From the NCBI GenBank assembly GCA_000827265.1, contig KN834756.1:344178-408177 (forward strand): 64,000 nucleotides of DNA. Direction: 5' to 3'. The DNA is from Collybiopsis luxurians FD-317 M1. Taxonomy: Eukaryota > Basidiomycota > Agaricomycetes > Agaricales > Omphalotaceae. Made by a program: the position numbers and the translations under genes. The notes under the pieces were generated by a model, which worked only from the letters and a program-made list of their open reading frames with translations, had not been told where the DNA came from and made no database searches. Numbering within the stretch: the first letter of the stretch is position 1; the number at the start of each line of letters is the position of its first letter. This document shows positions 1 to 11,480 of the stretch, one piece after another.

Positions 1-1045
1 TCCTATCACCTCCTCTGACCTCAAACCCTCCTAACCCTCCTCCTGAATCTTCCTCTCAAATCCCCTTACCCTCTCGCTATCAAGCGTGAATCTCTCCTCC
101 ACCTTCTCTGGATACTTGACCTCCCTGACCAAGCAAGCACCAACCATGTACTGGCGACGTCAAAAACAATGAACAGCGTAATAGCGAGGATGACGCTGCT
201 CAAGGCTAGGGAAGTATTTTACAAATACAGTATGTAACAGTAGAGAAAGGGGACGTGTTGGGTTTGAGGGAAGGCGGGATGGATGTATGACTATGACATT
301 ATTGATACTGCAGGGCAGATGCAATTGAGTTTGAGTAGAGGTTGTTGTACCATTGACACTGGGGTGAGTCAGAAGCGATTGAGTTTGGGTAGGCGTAGTT
401 GTGCCATTGACGGTGTCGACATGAACTGGAAGGACAACCAATAACTGTGCCTTCCTCTGTCTCATGTACAGCTAGAGAATGTACGTGAGTGGGGGAGGTG
501 AGGGAACCAGTTCGGTGTAGGATGACGCAAACACCGGAAAAGAGGGGATTTTGCAAAGTGGAGATATCATTGTACGAGTTTCATTTCCAGCTTCCAACAG
601 GCAACAATAGATGGGTCTGCAGTCTGACAAGGGAGTCGAGGGGTAAGATTCAACTTTCCATATCTGGCTGATTCCATGACTTGGACTGCAGCGCCAAGCC
701 TGGCCCTCAGTGTCAGACACACCTGGCTTAAGGTAGTATCCTGCACAAACAGTCCCAGCGTCCCCGATCTTCTGCGAGTCCAATGAAATTCTCTCTTTGC
801 TCTCGCATGTGGACCAGTTTCTTATGCAGACCTTCCATTCCTCATGGTCTGGGAATTCCTCGAAGCGAAGGACTTTGCATTGACAAAAGTAGGAATCAGC
901 TGATTAGAATAGTCGAGAGTTGGCAGGAAGGGGCCTGGGAATTCAGAGAACGAGAGGAATCGAGGAGAATGTTTCTGAGAGCCGGTCATCCCATTTATTG
1001 GGGAGTGTAACAGATGGTATCAATAGTTCGTCTTGATACCTAATT
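1..1045 (-). pseudogene. FAD monooxygenase (FMO) pseudogene 1, runs off the left edge
   Basis: This is a decayed copy of the FMO gene that is intact at 28333-30153. On the minus strand the start of its second coding exon is recognisable near 1040 (YQDE, the residues after the first intron of the intact copy). The middle of exon 2 lies at 472-783 (CAGYY and DTEGQAWRC track the intact CAGYYDKPNWPDTEG). The exon 3 segment with the LPVHVD and NGTT repeats is at about 300-450, and the EVKYPEKVEER segment is at about 50-100. The reading frame changes several times, so no full protein can be made. The far C-terminal end lies outside the window. Its 5' end abuts the MITE-bearing spacer at 1050-2190. 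Identification rests on collinear motifs shared with the intact copy. Confidence 0.8.
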
Positions 1046-1310
1046 GAAGCATGCTCGATATTTTTCAGAGCAACAAGGAAACAAGTGGCAACTTACCTTA
1101 CGTCGCCAACATAATCTAGATAGCACTACACGACATGAATCAATTTTTGATTCACTGTTGCCTTTACTTCAGTATTTCTTGCCCATATCTCGAGTATTCA
1201 GAAATGAAGCTATTGCCATTGTTCATCACACCAGTGAAGAAAGTTGAGAGCAGGTAAGTGGGCCCTCTGAGGTAACGAATGTGGTAGGTAGGGCTGCAGG
1301 TAAGCGTTGT

Positions 1311-2182
1311 ACTAAACGCTATCCGCCCAATAAAATTTCTGGGAATGTGACCTGATCATGCAATGTTCCCATGGTGTAAGCGGGCGCTTTGCGCATCTAT
1401 TTTCATCACCTAAGGCCCAAGTTCATCGTTCGCAGTGCACTGCAGACTCAGGAATGAACCATTAATCAAAACTCAGTATATACAATGTTTAAATAATAGA
1501 GGTCCATTGTTTGTCTAGACAAAAGAAATTTTCACTGTTGCTTATTTGTATTTGTGTGAACTACACGCCTATCGGGCATTTGTATCTGTACAGCTGGGCG
1601 TTTATGTATGGAGTGTACATACCCTATGCCTGTATGCTATATTCACAACCTTATGGATGCTAGCTAATTACAATATTGACCCAGTGTATGGGATGCTGGA
1701 GTGACGAGCGTCGGGGTAAGTAAGAGTTGAGAAATGCTATGAATTTACTAATATGGCATGTTCATCTGATGACCGGGGAACTCGGTCATCGACTGGTCAT
1801 CCTAAAGTCCTTGCGTACCCCACCAGTATGGGTACGAAGCAATGAAAATTTAGCACATTGATCGGTCCTTGCTGCAAGCCAGCAAGTATATGACAGCTGG
1901 CTTTAGGAAGTCATAGCGGTTACTGAGGGAGGCATTGAAAAAAGTGCCGGGGTATCATCACACAAACACAAATAAACGGCGGTGAAAATTTCTGAAGGGG
2001 AGCAGAATTTCGCAGACGGCTGTACTCAAATTTTGACTAGCCTGAGTCTGCAGTGCACTGCAAACGATGAACTTGGGCCTTGGGTGACGAAAATAGACGC
2101 GCAGAGCGCCCGCTTACGCCATGGGAACATTGCGTGATCAGGCCACGTTCCCGGAAATTTTATTGGGCGGATAGCGTTTAGT
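1311..2182. mobile_element. Non-autonomous TIR transposon (MITE), MULE-like
   Basis: Two long inverted arms (about 1311-1453 and 2041-2182, roughly 142 bp, near-identical by eye) begin ACTAAACGCTATCCGCC and enclose about 590 bp without a plausible gene. Both ends are flanked by the 9-bp direct repeat AAGCGTTGT (1302-1310 and 2183-2191), which reads as a target-site duplication; if the terminal base is assigned otherwise it is 11 bp. Long TIRs plus 9-11 bp duplications fit Mutator-like elements (family knowledge; inference here). The related spacers at about 7590-7640 and 11340-11390 lack the insert. The element therefore entered the spacer upstream of FMO pseudogene 1 after the array had duplicated. 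Confidence 0.85.
1525..1992. repeat. Second inverted repeat nested inside the MITE
   Basis: Inside the element, 1525-1558 and 1959-1992 form another inverted pair (GAAATTTTCAC...TTATTTGT...TTTGTGTG). The right arm with the bases after it (to about 2030, CAGACGGCTGTA) resembles the right terminus of the Tc1/mariner-type MITE at 43621-43861 (CAAACGGCTGTA preceded by AAATAAAC). It may be an older nested element whose left outer end has been lost. Confidence 0.5.
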
Positions 2183-2189
2183 AAGCGTT

Positions 2190-3460
2190 GTATGATGTAG
2201 GCAGCGACGGCGTATCTCCATCATGTGACTCGGACCGATTCGGACGGAACGCGTCGCGTGTGTGTTTCGTTCGCATATCTCTCAAATTCATTCTCCAATC
2301 TTCGTGAGGCCTCCTCCACTTCCCAACGCTTTCGGAGCCCAAGAATGGAACGCGTCCCAGATGTCCCGGTGGAGCCGCAGCGCGTTTCCGACAGAACACT
2401 AACAAGGTTTCCAACGCTCTCCGTCTGTCTATAGGCATGCCTGTTATCGAGGCTCATGGTCACGGTTTCGATCGACATCGTCTTCATCATCATCACGACG
2501 GGGAACCAGAGGGCATGGGAGGTCACCCTAACTTCCATGACTACGATGATGAGGTTGAGAAGGGGAAGAGAGAGCAGATGGAAAGGGTCATGTCCATCAC
2601 CTTCAAGTTCCCTGCCTCATTACCACTGTGACGAACCTTCGTTCCTTCCCCCTCCTCCTCACCACATGCACGGGCCCCTACATCGCAAGATGCATTTCAC
2701 GGAAGATGACAATGAAGAACCTCCGTTCCCTTGTCCTCATCCCCACCACCACCATTACGGTCACCATAAACTCCATCAACTAGGCCCCTTCCACCTCCAC
2801 CTCCACCCTCCTTGGCACCTCCATTTTGTCCTTCACGTACTTGGGCCTTAGGGAAGTCGTGCCGCTATGCACCCGCCCTGCCGATATCTTCATCGTCGGT
2901 GAGTTTTTCGCATTTGCACAAGTTCGACCACACAGAAAACTAACAAATGTCCTGTCCCTTTCCGTCTCGGATAGGCTGCAGTCTTTTTAGCTTATTCAGG
3001 ATGCTCCGGGTACTCGTCGCTATTTCTTACAGCGCCATCAAAGGTTCTACTAGCTCGGATGATGAGGTCCAAAGCCATGTCGTTCTCGGAGCTCCTGCAC
3101 CCATCTTTGTTGCTCCGCCCGTTTATATTGCCGACGAGAAGAACATTTCCTTTCGGAATCGATTAGTTCTCGAAGGGAGCCGATTTCAGAACTTGAGTAA
3201 CCAACTCGATCGTGGCATGATTGCCACTTTCAATCTTACATTTGTTTCCTACATTGATTTCTACGATTCTTACCTACTACTTATTAAGTGCAGTGCCACC
3301 CAGGTGCGACCACGCACCAGCCGGTTTTACTTCTACCTTTTTATCCGAATGCAAGGCAGTTTCCGTGGGTTTAATTCACATGGTATATCGCATTATGAAA
3401 ATCTTCTTTACGTCTACCTACACATGTCCACCAATGGCACGTTTCGAAGAAAATAAATAT
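2190..3460 (+). pseudogene. Remains of gene X, copy 1 (His-rich stretch plus membrane-like tail)
   Basis: This plus-strand block recurs beside most A genes (7640-9300, 14700-15500, 20560-21050, 24880-25370). Copy 1 reads VIEAHGHGFDRHRLHHHH from about 2440, shifts frame by +1, then reads HRKMHFTEDDNEEPPFP and a His-rich run at 2640-2850. A likely intron follows (GTGAG near 2900 to GATAG near 2972), then MLRVLVAISYSAI and VVLGAPAPIFVAPPVYIAD to about 3150. Another frame of the His-rich part (LSFTYLGLREVVPLC) joins better to the tail, so the true frame is uncertain. The same frame break occurs in copy 2. I do not recognise the family; a multi-pass membrane protein is possible. It is convergent with A1, whose stop is at 3463. 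Confidence 0.45.
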
Positions 3461-3462
3461 AG

Positions 3463-5257
3463 TCATATATGTGGAATGAAATTTGTCCAAGCAACATCCT
3501 GAAGAGCACTATGAGGCAGATCCCTCAAGGCAAAGAATGCTTGGACAATAAGATCAAGTCGAGCACCTGTATACAATATAACACCACCCAAAAGCAAGCC
3601 AGAATACAAAGAGACAACTCCAATGCCCAATACTTTTAAGAGTTTATATGAATCTTCCTTGTGCTCTATGGAATCAGTCATTTTGTCTACCCAGGGGAAA
3701 AAAAAAAAACTGAAAGGGACAAAGATTATAATCGCTGATGAGATCCTCCATAATGACCGCTCCAACTCAGTTGGGAAGATAAAATTCCATGCGGCACAAT
3801 GGATTACACCAAAAATCAGTGCGGCCCCTGGTGGAAGGATAAATCTAGTCATCGAAAAAAAGCTGACCAGCAAGTGTGGATCATATTCAAAGGATAGTAT
3901 CTTGTGAGGGGGTCCTTCTTCTGTGCCTACTGCATTCCGCAAAATGAGAATTGGGCTGCCTATGGTGCAGAAAAAAGCCCCGAAAAGCCATTTAGTCCTA
4001 CCACCTCGCTGAAAACCTGCTTCCGACATAGATTTATCAGCCCATCTATCAAGCTTGCCCAGGACATTACAAAGATATTTGCAAATCAGTTTTCCACATG
4101 AAATAGGCCATTGAATGATTGAGTGGAGAGAGGTCTTTGGTGAGACTTGATTTTTCTGGAACAATTGGGTAAGCCATGTTCTCAAGGAACTGCCTGCAAT
4201 TCCTATTGTAGAAACCACATGGTAAAAGAGGTCTTTAAATGGGGAGTCGTCTAGAGTGAGACCAATCTTAAGCAAGATTGGCATTGATTGTTCTTGCAGG
4301 TTCTGTGGAGGCTGCTCCGAAGATAGTAAGGGCACCTGAAATTCAGCACTATCTCCATCTTCCACCACTTCGGTATCAAAGGTTTGTCGCACTGTCTGGA
4401 TATGGATGTGAGAGCCCACTTCCAAGGGCTTGTCCCACCAGAAATAATATATGATGAAATTCATAGTCGCAAAGGCAACTGTCATGATTTCAAGCTCCGT
4501 CACTGCTAGTCCCTGGGCCCATCTTGCAATGAGCTGAGCAATGAACCAGCTAGTCTGTCCGATGGCAATAAGCTTGCCGAACCAGTCAACACGGCTACGT
4601 TCTTTGATTTCATGCTCTGGTATATGCCCAATAAAATCCACGTGAGCCGCAAATGAACGCTTGTCAAAATCATTGCTCTCGTTATTGGAATCAGGATTAC
4701 GAAAGTGTTCCAGGATCTTCTTTGATTCGCGGCTTCTGCGTATTTCCACTGGGCGAAATCGCAAGACAGAAATCAGATGGTCTCCTTGGTACAGGGCAAA
4801 TCCACCCATCAAAGCAAACATTGCATGAGTAACGGTCCACCCTCGGTGTCTGTACCCTAGCAATTGAGGTTCGAGAAGAACATCAGACTTTCGCTTTAGA
4901 CACCAAGTTATTAGACTTACTGTTCCAAAGCAGCCAAGCTTCAACCCATTGCCTCACTGCCCACATCACCAGAAGTTCTGGCGCCAAAAGACAGAGCAAC
5001 ATCAAACCGATTTTTCGTCTCAGAACTTTCCACCAATTGTCCTTCGGAGAGGGAATGTTTGGATGAATCGAGGCCCATGTGCATGCGACGAGAACAGCGA
5101 CACAGCTCCAGATAATCTGAAGCCTAGTCCGACAATTGTTAATGTCGTTGCACGAATTTCCCGGATCGGGATCTGCAGGAGTAGCTGTCGGAGCTCGGAG
5201 GAGGAAATTAGTAACCAATGGAAGGGTAGCGGTATTGGATGTAGAGAGAGCGGGCAT
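3463..5257 (-). CDS. A1: polytopic membrane protein of the FIPHI family
   Basis: First intact member of the six-gene array. Exons are 5257-4921 and 4856-3463; the 64-bp intron starts GTAAGT and ends GCTAG, joining phase 1 to give 576 aa. Exon 1 holds NCRTRLQIIWSC (about residues 41-52), TM1 running into CTWASIHPNIP, and TM2 around GLMLLCLLAPELLVMW (about 84-99). Exon 2 holds GWTVTHAMFALMGG, DWFGKLIAIGQTSWF, YYFWWDKPLEVG, HCAAWNFIFPTELE and the C-terminal FFALRDLPHSALQDVAW...FIPHI. Roughly eight hydrophobic segments suggest a polytopic membrane protein. The family is widespread in fungi and functionally uncharacterised as far as I know. An upstream extension of the exon 1 frame has no conserved sequence, so the MPALS start shared with A3 is chosen. 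A poly-A run near 3699 is in frame and encodes phenylalanines. Confidence 0.9.
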
Positions 5258-5294
5258 CTGAAGGTCAAAGCTATGGAAAAAGAACTCGTTGCAG

Positions 5295-5300
5295 TTTAAA
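5295..5300 (-). promoter_or_regulatory. TTTAAA box of A1
   Basis: A TTTAAA(T) element lies about 38 bp upstream of the A1 start. Equivalent boxes precede A3, A4, A5 and A6 and, less well conserved, A2, so a shared TATA-like core promoter element is likely. The rest of 5301-5840 holds only diverged spacer shared with the other units. Confidence 0.5.
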
Positions 5301-5846
5301 TGCTGGAGTTCAATACCACGCGCACAACATGAATTGAGGGCGAACAAGAATCGTAATAACTTATTCGGTAGAAATAGTTGTTGGAGTTTCCTTCCTTGCT
5401 GCACCCCGTCGGTTCGTTTAGGGACCCTGCTGTGCACCTGGCTATCTACCCCGTATTGTGAGGCTATTCGCAGACGCTGCACGAAACATGCGGAAGACAG
5501 GACAATGAAGCTTTGAGGCCATATTGATGATCGATGTGCGTAATGAGTCTTAGAATCGACTCCGCCACGGCAGTACAAACAGGAGGATCCTGAGCAGAAC
5601 AGCCTGAGGCAGAAATCCCCCAGTACGTTCGTCACCGTTTCTTGCACGCTGCAAGTCAAATAATCAGATTCGGAGCTTCTACTAAAGCACAGCACCGGCA
5701 TTTGAAGTTCAACACCTTTATGGCACGCGGGGGATAACGATATTAAAGACTTCGAGGCAACCTCGAGATATAGGGGAGTTGATCGATTACACACAACGTC
5801 CGGCAGTCGTCAATTGGGTTCATTTCTTGAACAAGCAATCAAAGGT

Positions 5847-5862
5847 GTACATATGCATATAC
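5847..5862 (-). terminator. Conserved 3' flank motif downstream of FMO copy 2
   Basis: The 16-mer GTACATATGCATATAC recurs in the same place, downstream of FMO, at 14337-14352 (same sequence), 17681-17690 (shorter), 23892-23907 and 28153-28168 (GTACATATACATATAT). On the minus strand it reads as an alternating TATATGCATATGTA tract, similar to fungal polyadenylation efficiency elements. That role is inferred from position and composition only. Confidence 0.35.
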
Positions 5863-5949
5863 CTACAATTCGCAATACTGTATACAACATCAGTAAACTT
5901 GTCTTAATGGTTCGTTGATTTCAGCACAGAAACACAACGTAAAAAAAGA

Positions 5950-7440
5950 AACCAGCGCACAGTTCACCCCACTCCCTCGTTCCCCATCCACGCCCCTTTC
6001 GAAACCCGCCACATCAAGGATCGGGAAATCGAACACATTGCATCTGCGCCAACTTGAGCACATCATACTTGGTTGGAAACATCTTCCACCCTGCTCCCTG
6101 CTCAAGTCATCTCCTTGTCCCAAACGGACAACACCCATCTAACCGTTCACAATGTCCCTCCTCAAATCGCTCAAATATTTTGCTTCGCCGCCCTTTACAC
6201 CCACTCTTACCTTCATGCTTGTTGTTGTTGGAGGAGCCGCCACCAAGAAGGCCGTAGGCATGAACGACGAAGGGAGTTCAGGGGCGAGTCGTTTGCGAAC
6301 TCCAGCAGCTTGCGAATTCGATCCCAATTCCGGTTCGTAATTGCACAGCCACTGCGGCCATCCTCAAGCTCTCCTGAACCTTCTCCTCAATCATCCTCTC
6401 AACCTCCCTTGACCTCTCCCTATTGGACGCCAATCTCTCCTCCATCTTCTGTAGATGACCTCCCCCGACCAAGCGAGTGCCAACCATGTACTGGCCACAT
6501 CAGAAACAATGCGCGGCGTATCAGCGAGGATGGCGCACTTGTCGCTGCAAGTATCGCGCCGATAAAGGCCAAGGAAGGGTTATACGAAAACAGGAAGTGG
6601 CGGTAGAGGAAGGGGACGCGCCAAGTTTGAGAGACGTCAGGGCTGGTACATGAAATCATCGAGACTACGGTGCTTTCGGGTGTATGAGATTGAGGCGGGG
6701 AGGCGACGTTGTACCATTGTCGTTGACGTCGACATGAACCGGAAAGACATGAATAAATTCAAGGCGTGGACAGGATCCTGTACGTAGTATCACCGAATTG
6801 ATCTCCTCAATTTCTGTCCCGTCATGTAGCAAAGCGGTTACTTTTTCATTGACTGCGCCTTCGTCCATCTAATGAGCAGGTTGGAGAATTTATTGTTCGA
6901 TTGGCCTGACGGCGGAGGTAAGACTGGGGCTGGTTGAGTGGAAATATCGTTGGACGAGGTTGTGATTCCAATGATAATGGCTCTCTACATGAAACAATAG
7001 ATGAGTTTGCAGTCTACCAAGTGAATCGAGGAGGCCCATACCACTCGGACTGCAGCGCCAAGCCTGATCTTCGGTGTCGGACCAAGTTGGCTTATCATAG
7101 TATTTGCACAAACAGCCACAGCATATGGTCTGGGAATTCCTCGACACGCAGGACTTCGGTACTCAGTCCCTTGGCGATACAGGGCTTTGCAAAGTTACGC
7201 AGGTGCTGCTTAGTTCCGACATGAGTGAAAAATAGCTGACTAGGATGGTCGGCAGTTGGCGAGCAGGGGGAATGAGAGGAATCGAGGGAGAACGTCTTCG
7301 AGAGACGGTCGTCCCGTTTATTGTGGACGTCGCGGATGGCATAAATGGTTCATCTTGATACCTAAAAGAAGCATGCTCGATATTTTCGGAACAACCAGGA
7401 AATGAATGACAATTTACCATACGTCGCCAACATCATCTAG
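5950..7440 (-). pseudogene. FMO pseudogene 2 (nearly full span)
   Basis: Collinear with most of the intact FMO but broken by frameshifts and deletions. From 3' to 5' on the minus strand: MFPTKYDVLKLAQ near 6040-6090, a low-complexity linker at 6140-6330, ERSREVERMIEE at about 6390-6430, FLYRHFLFSYNPSLAFIGAI near 6540-6620, NEKVTALLHDGTEIEEI near 6790-6860, CKYYDKPTWSDTEDQAWRC near 7050-7110, and FRYQDEPFMPSA near 7330-7370. The last item marks the start of exon 2. No FAD-binding exon 1 was found, and the segment with the NADPH-binding motif is badly damaged. It lies between A1 and X copy 2, as in the other array units. Confidence 0.85.
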
Positions 7441-7639
7441 ATCTCTTCACTGCACGACGAGAATCTATTTTTCAATTTACTCTCGCCTTTACTTTGGTAT
7501 TTCTTGCCCATATCCCGAGTGGAATCTTTCGAAAAAAAAGTTTTTCCCGTTCTCATCACCACCATAGGAGAGAGTTGAGAAGGCTGCAGGAAAGCCTTCT
7601 GAGGCGACGAATGCGATGGATGTATGATGTAGGCTGCGA

Positions 7640-9300
7640 CGGTGTATATCCATCATGTGACTCGGACCGATCCGGGCTGAACGCGTCGCGTGTGTATTTC
7701 GTTCGCAAATCTCTCCACCTTCATGTATTCTTATTAATATTATAGTCCAGGTCAAACGCAAGTCTTTTGCGCACGACCCTTATCGGATTGGAGAGTAACC
7801 CTAATAACTAGACTAGTGTGGTTCAAATTCACTCTCCAGTCTTCGCGAGGCGTCCTCCACCCCCCTATGCTTTCGGTATGGAACACAAGCCCAACAGTGG
7901 AACGCATCCCGGATGTCCCGGTGGTACCGCAGCGCGTTTCCGACAGAAGACTATTGAGATTTCCAACGCTCTCCATCTGTCTATGAGCATACCTGTTATC
8001 GAGGCTCGTGGTCACGGTTTCGATCGACATCGTCTTCATCATCATTACGACGGGGAACCCGAGGGCATGCGAAGTCACTCTGACTTCAATGACTACTATG
8101 ATGAGGCTGAGAAGGGGAGGAGAAAGCAGGCGGAGAGGGTCATGTCCATCACCTTCAAGTTCCCCGCCTCATTACCACCTTCTAGACGACAGTGAGGAGC
8201 CTCCGTTCCTTACCCCTCCTCCCCACCACGTGCACGGGCCCCCGCATCACAAGATGCATTTCACGGAAGATGACAATGAAGAACCTCCGTTTCCTCGTTC
8301 TCATTCCCACCGCCACCATCACGGCCAAGTTAACTTTATGACCACGAAGGTGAGGTTGAGATGGAGAATGACTCGGAGGAAGAAGAATAAGCATAGGGTG
8401 ACATTCATCACCTCCCTCTCATCACTAGCAAAATGAGTAGCACCTTACAGATGCCAGTGAAAAGGCTATTACTGTTCTCCCATCATACCATACCGCATCA
8501 TAAGATGTATTTCACAGAAAACGATGATGAAAAACCACTACTCCCTCCTCCCCACCACCATCACGGCCACCCCAAACTGCATTATCATCCAGATTCCTTC
8601 CATTTCTGACACTGTTCCCATCATTCACTTGCGTGTCTACTTTGCCTTTCAGGTACTTGGTCTCTAGGAACAGCATGCCGCTTTCTTTATCCTCGGTGGG
8701 TGTTAGTTTTCTCTTGTGCAAGCTAAACTACGTAGATAAATTCAGAAATATTTTGTTTGTTTTTGTCTCATAAAGCCTGTGGTCTTATCTCCCTGCTCAG
8801 AATGCTATGGGTTCTCACTGCTTTCTCTTATTCTCCCATTAGAGGTTATGGCTCAGACAATGAGTCCCCCCAGCTTTGTTGCTCTCCTCATTTATATTGT
8901 CGAAGAGAAGAACATCCGCCTTGGGAATTGATTAACTGAATCGAAGTTAGCCCTTTTAGAACTTTATGTCTAGCAGCCAACATCATCGTGGCATGATTAT
9001 CACTTTCACTTTTACATTCATTTGCTACTTGAATTTTTAATCTTCTTACTTACTTACTGGCACTTATGGAGTGTATTGTCACCCAGGCGCGAGAACGCAT
9101 CGAGATTTGTCCTGACTTTGAACTGGCCCTGCTTGGGTTCCGCCCTTGTATTCAACATGCAAAGTAATTTCTGTCAAGTGTTTGATAAGTACACTTGGTA
9201 TGTACATCTTGTTACATTTTATACAGCAATTACAATCAAAATTCTTTATCACATTGTCTACCTACATGCAGATGACATGTATCTACACCAATGGCACAAT
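7640..9300 (+). pseudogene. Remains of gene X, copy 2
   Basis: Homologous to 2190-3460, better preserved in the His-rich half. One open frame at 7818-8195 includes GGTAARFRQKTIEIS, VIEARGHGFDRHRLHHHY and KGRRKQAERVMSITFKFPAS. The next frame carries HHKMHFTEDDNEEPPFP at about 8240-8310. A further His-Pro segment (PPPHHHHGHPKLH) lies near 8540-8590. The tail homologous to the VVLGAPAP region (8800-8930) is frameshifted. The +1 frame break between the halves falls at the same place as in copy 1. This suggests either a shared ancestral lesion or a short intron (for example GTCATG near 8140 to TTCTAG near 8186 in this copy). It ends 3'-to-3' with A2. Confidence 0.45.
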
Positions 9301-9325
9301 CCCTAAGATTGTCAAGTAAAAACAG

Positions 9326-11071
9326 TTATATATGTGGAATGAAAGTTGTCCAAGCCACATCCTGAAGAGCACTTGGAGGGAGATCCCTCAAGGCAAGAAA
9401 TGGTTGAACAATAAGGGCAAGTCGAGCACCTCCATAAGATATGACCGCAGCCATAAATATGATATTACCCATAATTTCTAAATATTTTCCTGCCTGTGTA
9501 GTGATCAGATAGCTGCCTGAGGCCATATATATAATGAGAATGGGTGCAAGTGTTGTAATGAGTGATGATATTCTCCATAATAGCCGTTCCAATTCAGTTG
9601 GGAAAATGAAATTCCATGCAGTACAATGGATGGCACCAAAAATCATTGCAGCCGCGGTTGAAAGCCAAGAACCCATCAAAAAAAACTGCTGAAGTTGTAA
9701 ATTAGAATCCCATTCAAAAGATAATATTCTATAAGAGGGTCCTTCAAATGTTACTGCTGCCTTCCTCAAAAGAAGGATTGGAGCAGAGACAATGCAGAAT
9801 ATGACAAGTAGAACTTGTTTACTGTAATCTGCTTGCCCAAAACTTATCCCCCATGAATCAGTAAGATATTTATCAATCCATATGATAAGTTCGGATTCCC
9901 TTAGGTACTTGCGAATCCATTGTGCACAAAAAAGCGGCCATCTCATGACTGAATGGAAGGTCATCCCCGTGGAAAGTCGCATGAGTGTATTTGGGTGGAA
10001 TAGTCTGGGAATCCACATCCAGAAGAAGCTTCCTGCCTTTTTCATTATAGAAACAAAATTTTGGAAAATATTTCTGTAGGAATACTGATAAAGTGCAATT
10101 TTTATCAAAAGTGGCATTGGCCGTCCTGGTGAATCATGCAGAGCTTGGTCAGAAGACAGATGTAGAAATTTAGAGCCATTTCCCTCCTCTCCTATTTCAA
10201 GATTAGAATTTTTTGGCATTATTTGAATGTGAATGGGACAGCCCACTTCCATAGGTTTGTCCCACCAGAAATAATAAATCATGAAATTCAGAGTTGCAAA
10301 GGCAACTGTCATGACTTCAAGTTCTGTCACTGCAATTTTCTGAACCCATCTCGCAATGAGCTGGGCGATGAACCAACTAGTTTGGCCAATGGCAATAAGT
10401 TTACCAAACCAATCGATATGACTACGATCCTTTATCTCGCGCTCCGGAATATGCCCTATAACGTCAACATGGGCTGAAAATGAACACTGATCAAGCTCAG
10501 TGTCAGCAATATCTGAATCAAATTTATTGAAGTGTTCCAGAATTTTGTGTGATTCTGAGCTTCCACGTATTTCCACAGGGCAAAACCGCAAGACAGAAAC
10601 AAGGTTATCGCCATCATAGAGGACAAATCCCCCCATCAAAGCAAACATTGCATGAGTCATGGTCCATCCCTGAGATCTATACCCTAGTGGTACAGGCAAA
10701 AATCAGCCACTAAGTTCCAGTAACCAAACTAGAGAGTTACTGTTTGAGAGTAGCCAAGCATCTACCCATTGCCTCGCCGCCCACAGCACCAGAAGTTCTG
10801 GCGCCAAAAGGCACAGCATCATCAATCCAATTTTTCGCCTCAGAACAGTCAACCAGCTCTCCATTGGTCCAGGGATATTGGGATGAATTGAGGCCCAGGT
10901 ACATGCAACGAGGACAACAATACAGCTCCAGATGATCTGAAGTTTCGTCCGACAGTTGTTGATGTCATTGCATAAATTTCCTGTGTCTGCTGGGGAAGCC
11001 GTGGAGTTCTGGGCAGTAACATCGTTGACAATTGGAAGGACAGAGGGGCTGGATACGATGAATGCAAGCAT
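9326..11071 (-). CDS. A2: polytopic membrane protein of the FIPHI family
   Basis: Exons are 11071-10741 and 10683-9326, intron GTAACT...ACTAG, 562 aa. It keeps all family blocks: CRTKLQIIWSC, CTWASIHPNIPGP, RRKIGLMMLCLLAPELLVLW, GWTMTHAMFALMGG, DWFGKLIAIGQTSWF, FWWDKPMEVG, HCTAWNFIFPTELERLLWR and FLALRDLPPSALQDVAW...FIPHI. The N-terminus (MLAFIVSSPSV) differs from the MPAL/MPVL start of the other members. The upstream region has only TTTAAAAAG near 11119 in place of the consensus box. No FMO copy follows; only a 300-bp spacer relic lies between A2 and A3. The open frame and preserved splice sites argue that it is functional. Confidence 0.9.
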
Positions 11072-11186
11072 GCAGGCAGTTGCGGAAATCAGAGAATCAA
11101 TGATCGTTGAAGTTCAGACCTTTAAAAAGCTGGCTAGGTTTGATGAATTGTTCGGATCTTGGAGTTCAGTGATTAAGCGGAATGAT

Positions 11187-11480
11187 TCATTCAATATTGC
11201 ACTGCTTTCTCTGCGTACCGTTTACCGTCCCGCATAGACGCGTATAAGACGCGAATCTATTTTTTGATTTACTCTTGCCCTTACCCTGGTATTTCTTGCC
11301 CATATCTTGGGTACCAGCGAAGAGAGCCGAGAGAGCTGCAGGTAAGCCTTCTAAGGCAACGAATGCGATGGTAGGATACAGCGACGGCTTATATTCATCA
11401 TGTGACTCGGACCGGGCCCGAGCAATCAGGAACGCGTCAAGAACGCGTCGCATTCCACCTATTCCGCCGGTGCTGGTGTG
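11187..11480. other. Relic of the spacer upstream of FMO
   Basis: The stretch (ATTTCTTGCCCATATC, then GAGAGCTGCAGGTAAGC, ATCATGTGACTCGGACC) matches the blocks at about 1150-1290 plus 2190-2250 and at 7480-7690. Those blocks lie between FMO and X. An FMO-X unit between A2 and A3 therefore seems to have been deleted down to this scar. A 156-codon minus-strand frame (11187-11657) crosses it. Weakly similar minus-strand readings occur in the sister blocks, but I do not call a gene. I see nothing recognisable in 11,480-12,009. Confidence 0.5.

Noticed and set aside
2178..2538. Minus-strand frames over the His-rich block (also 7752-8078)
   Set aside because: Both copies are open on this strand, but composition and the His/acid pattern fit the plus strand better; they are kept as shadows.
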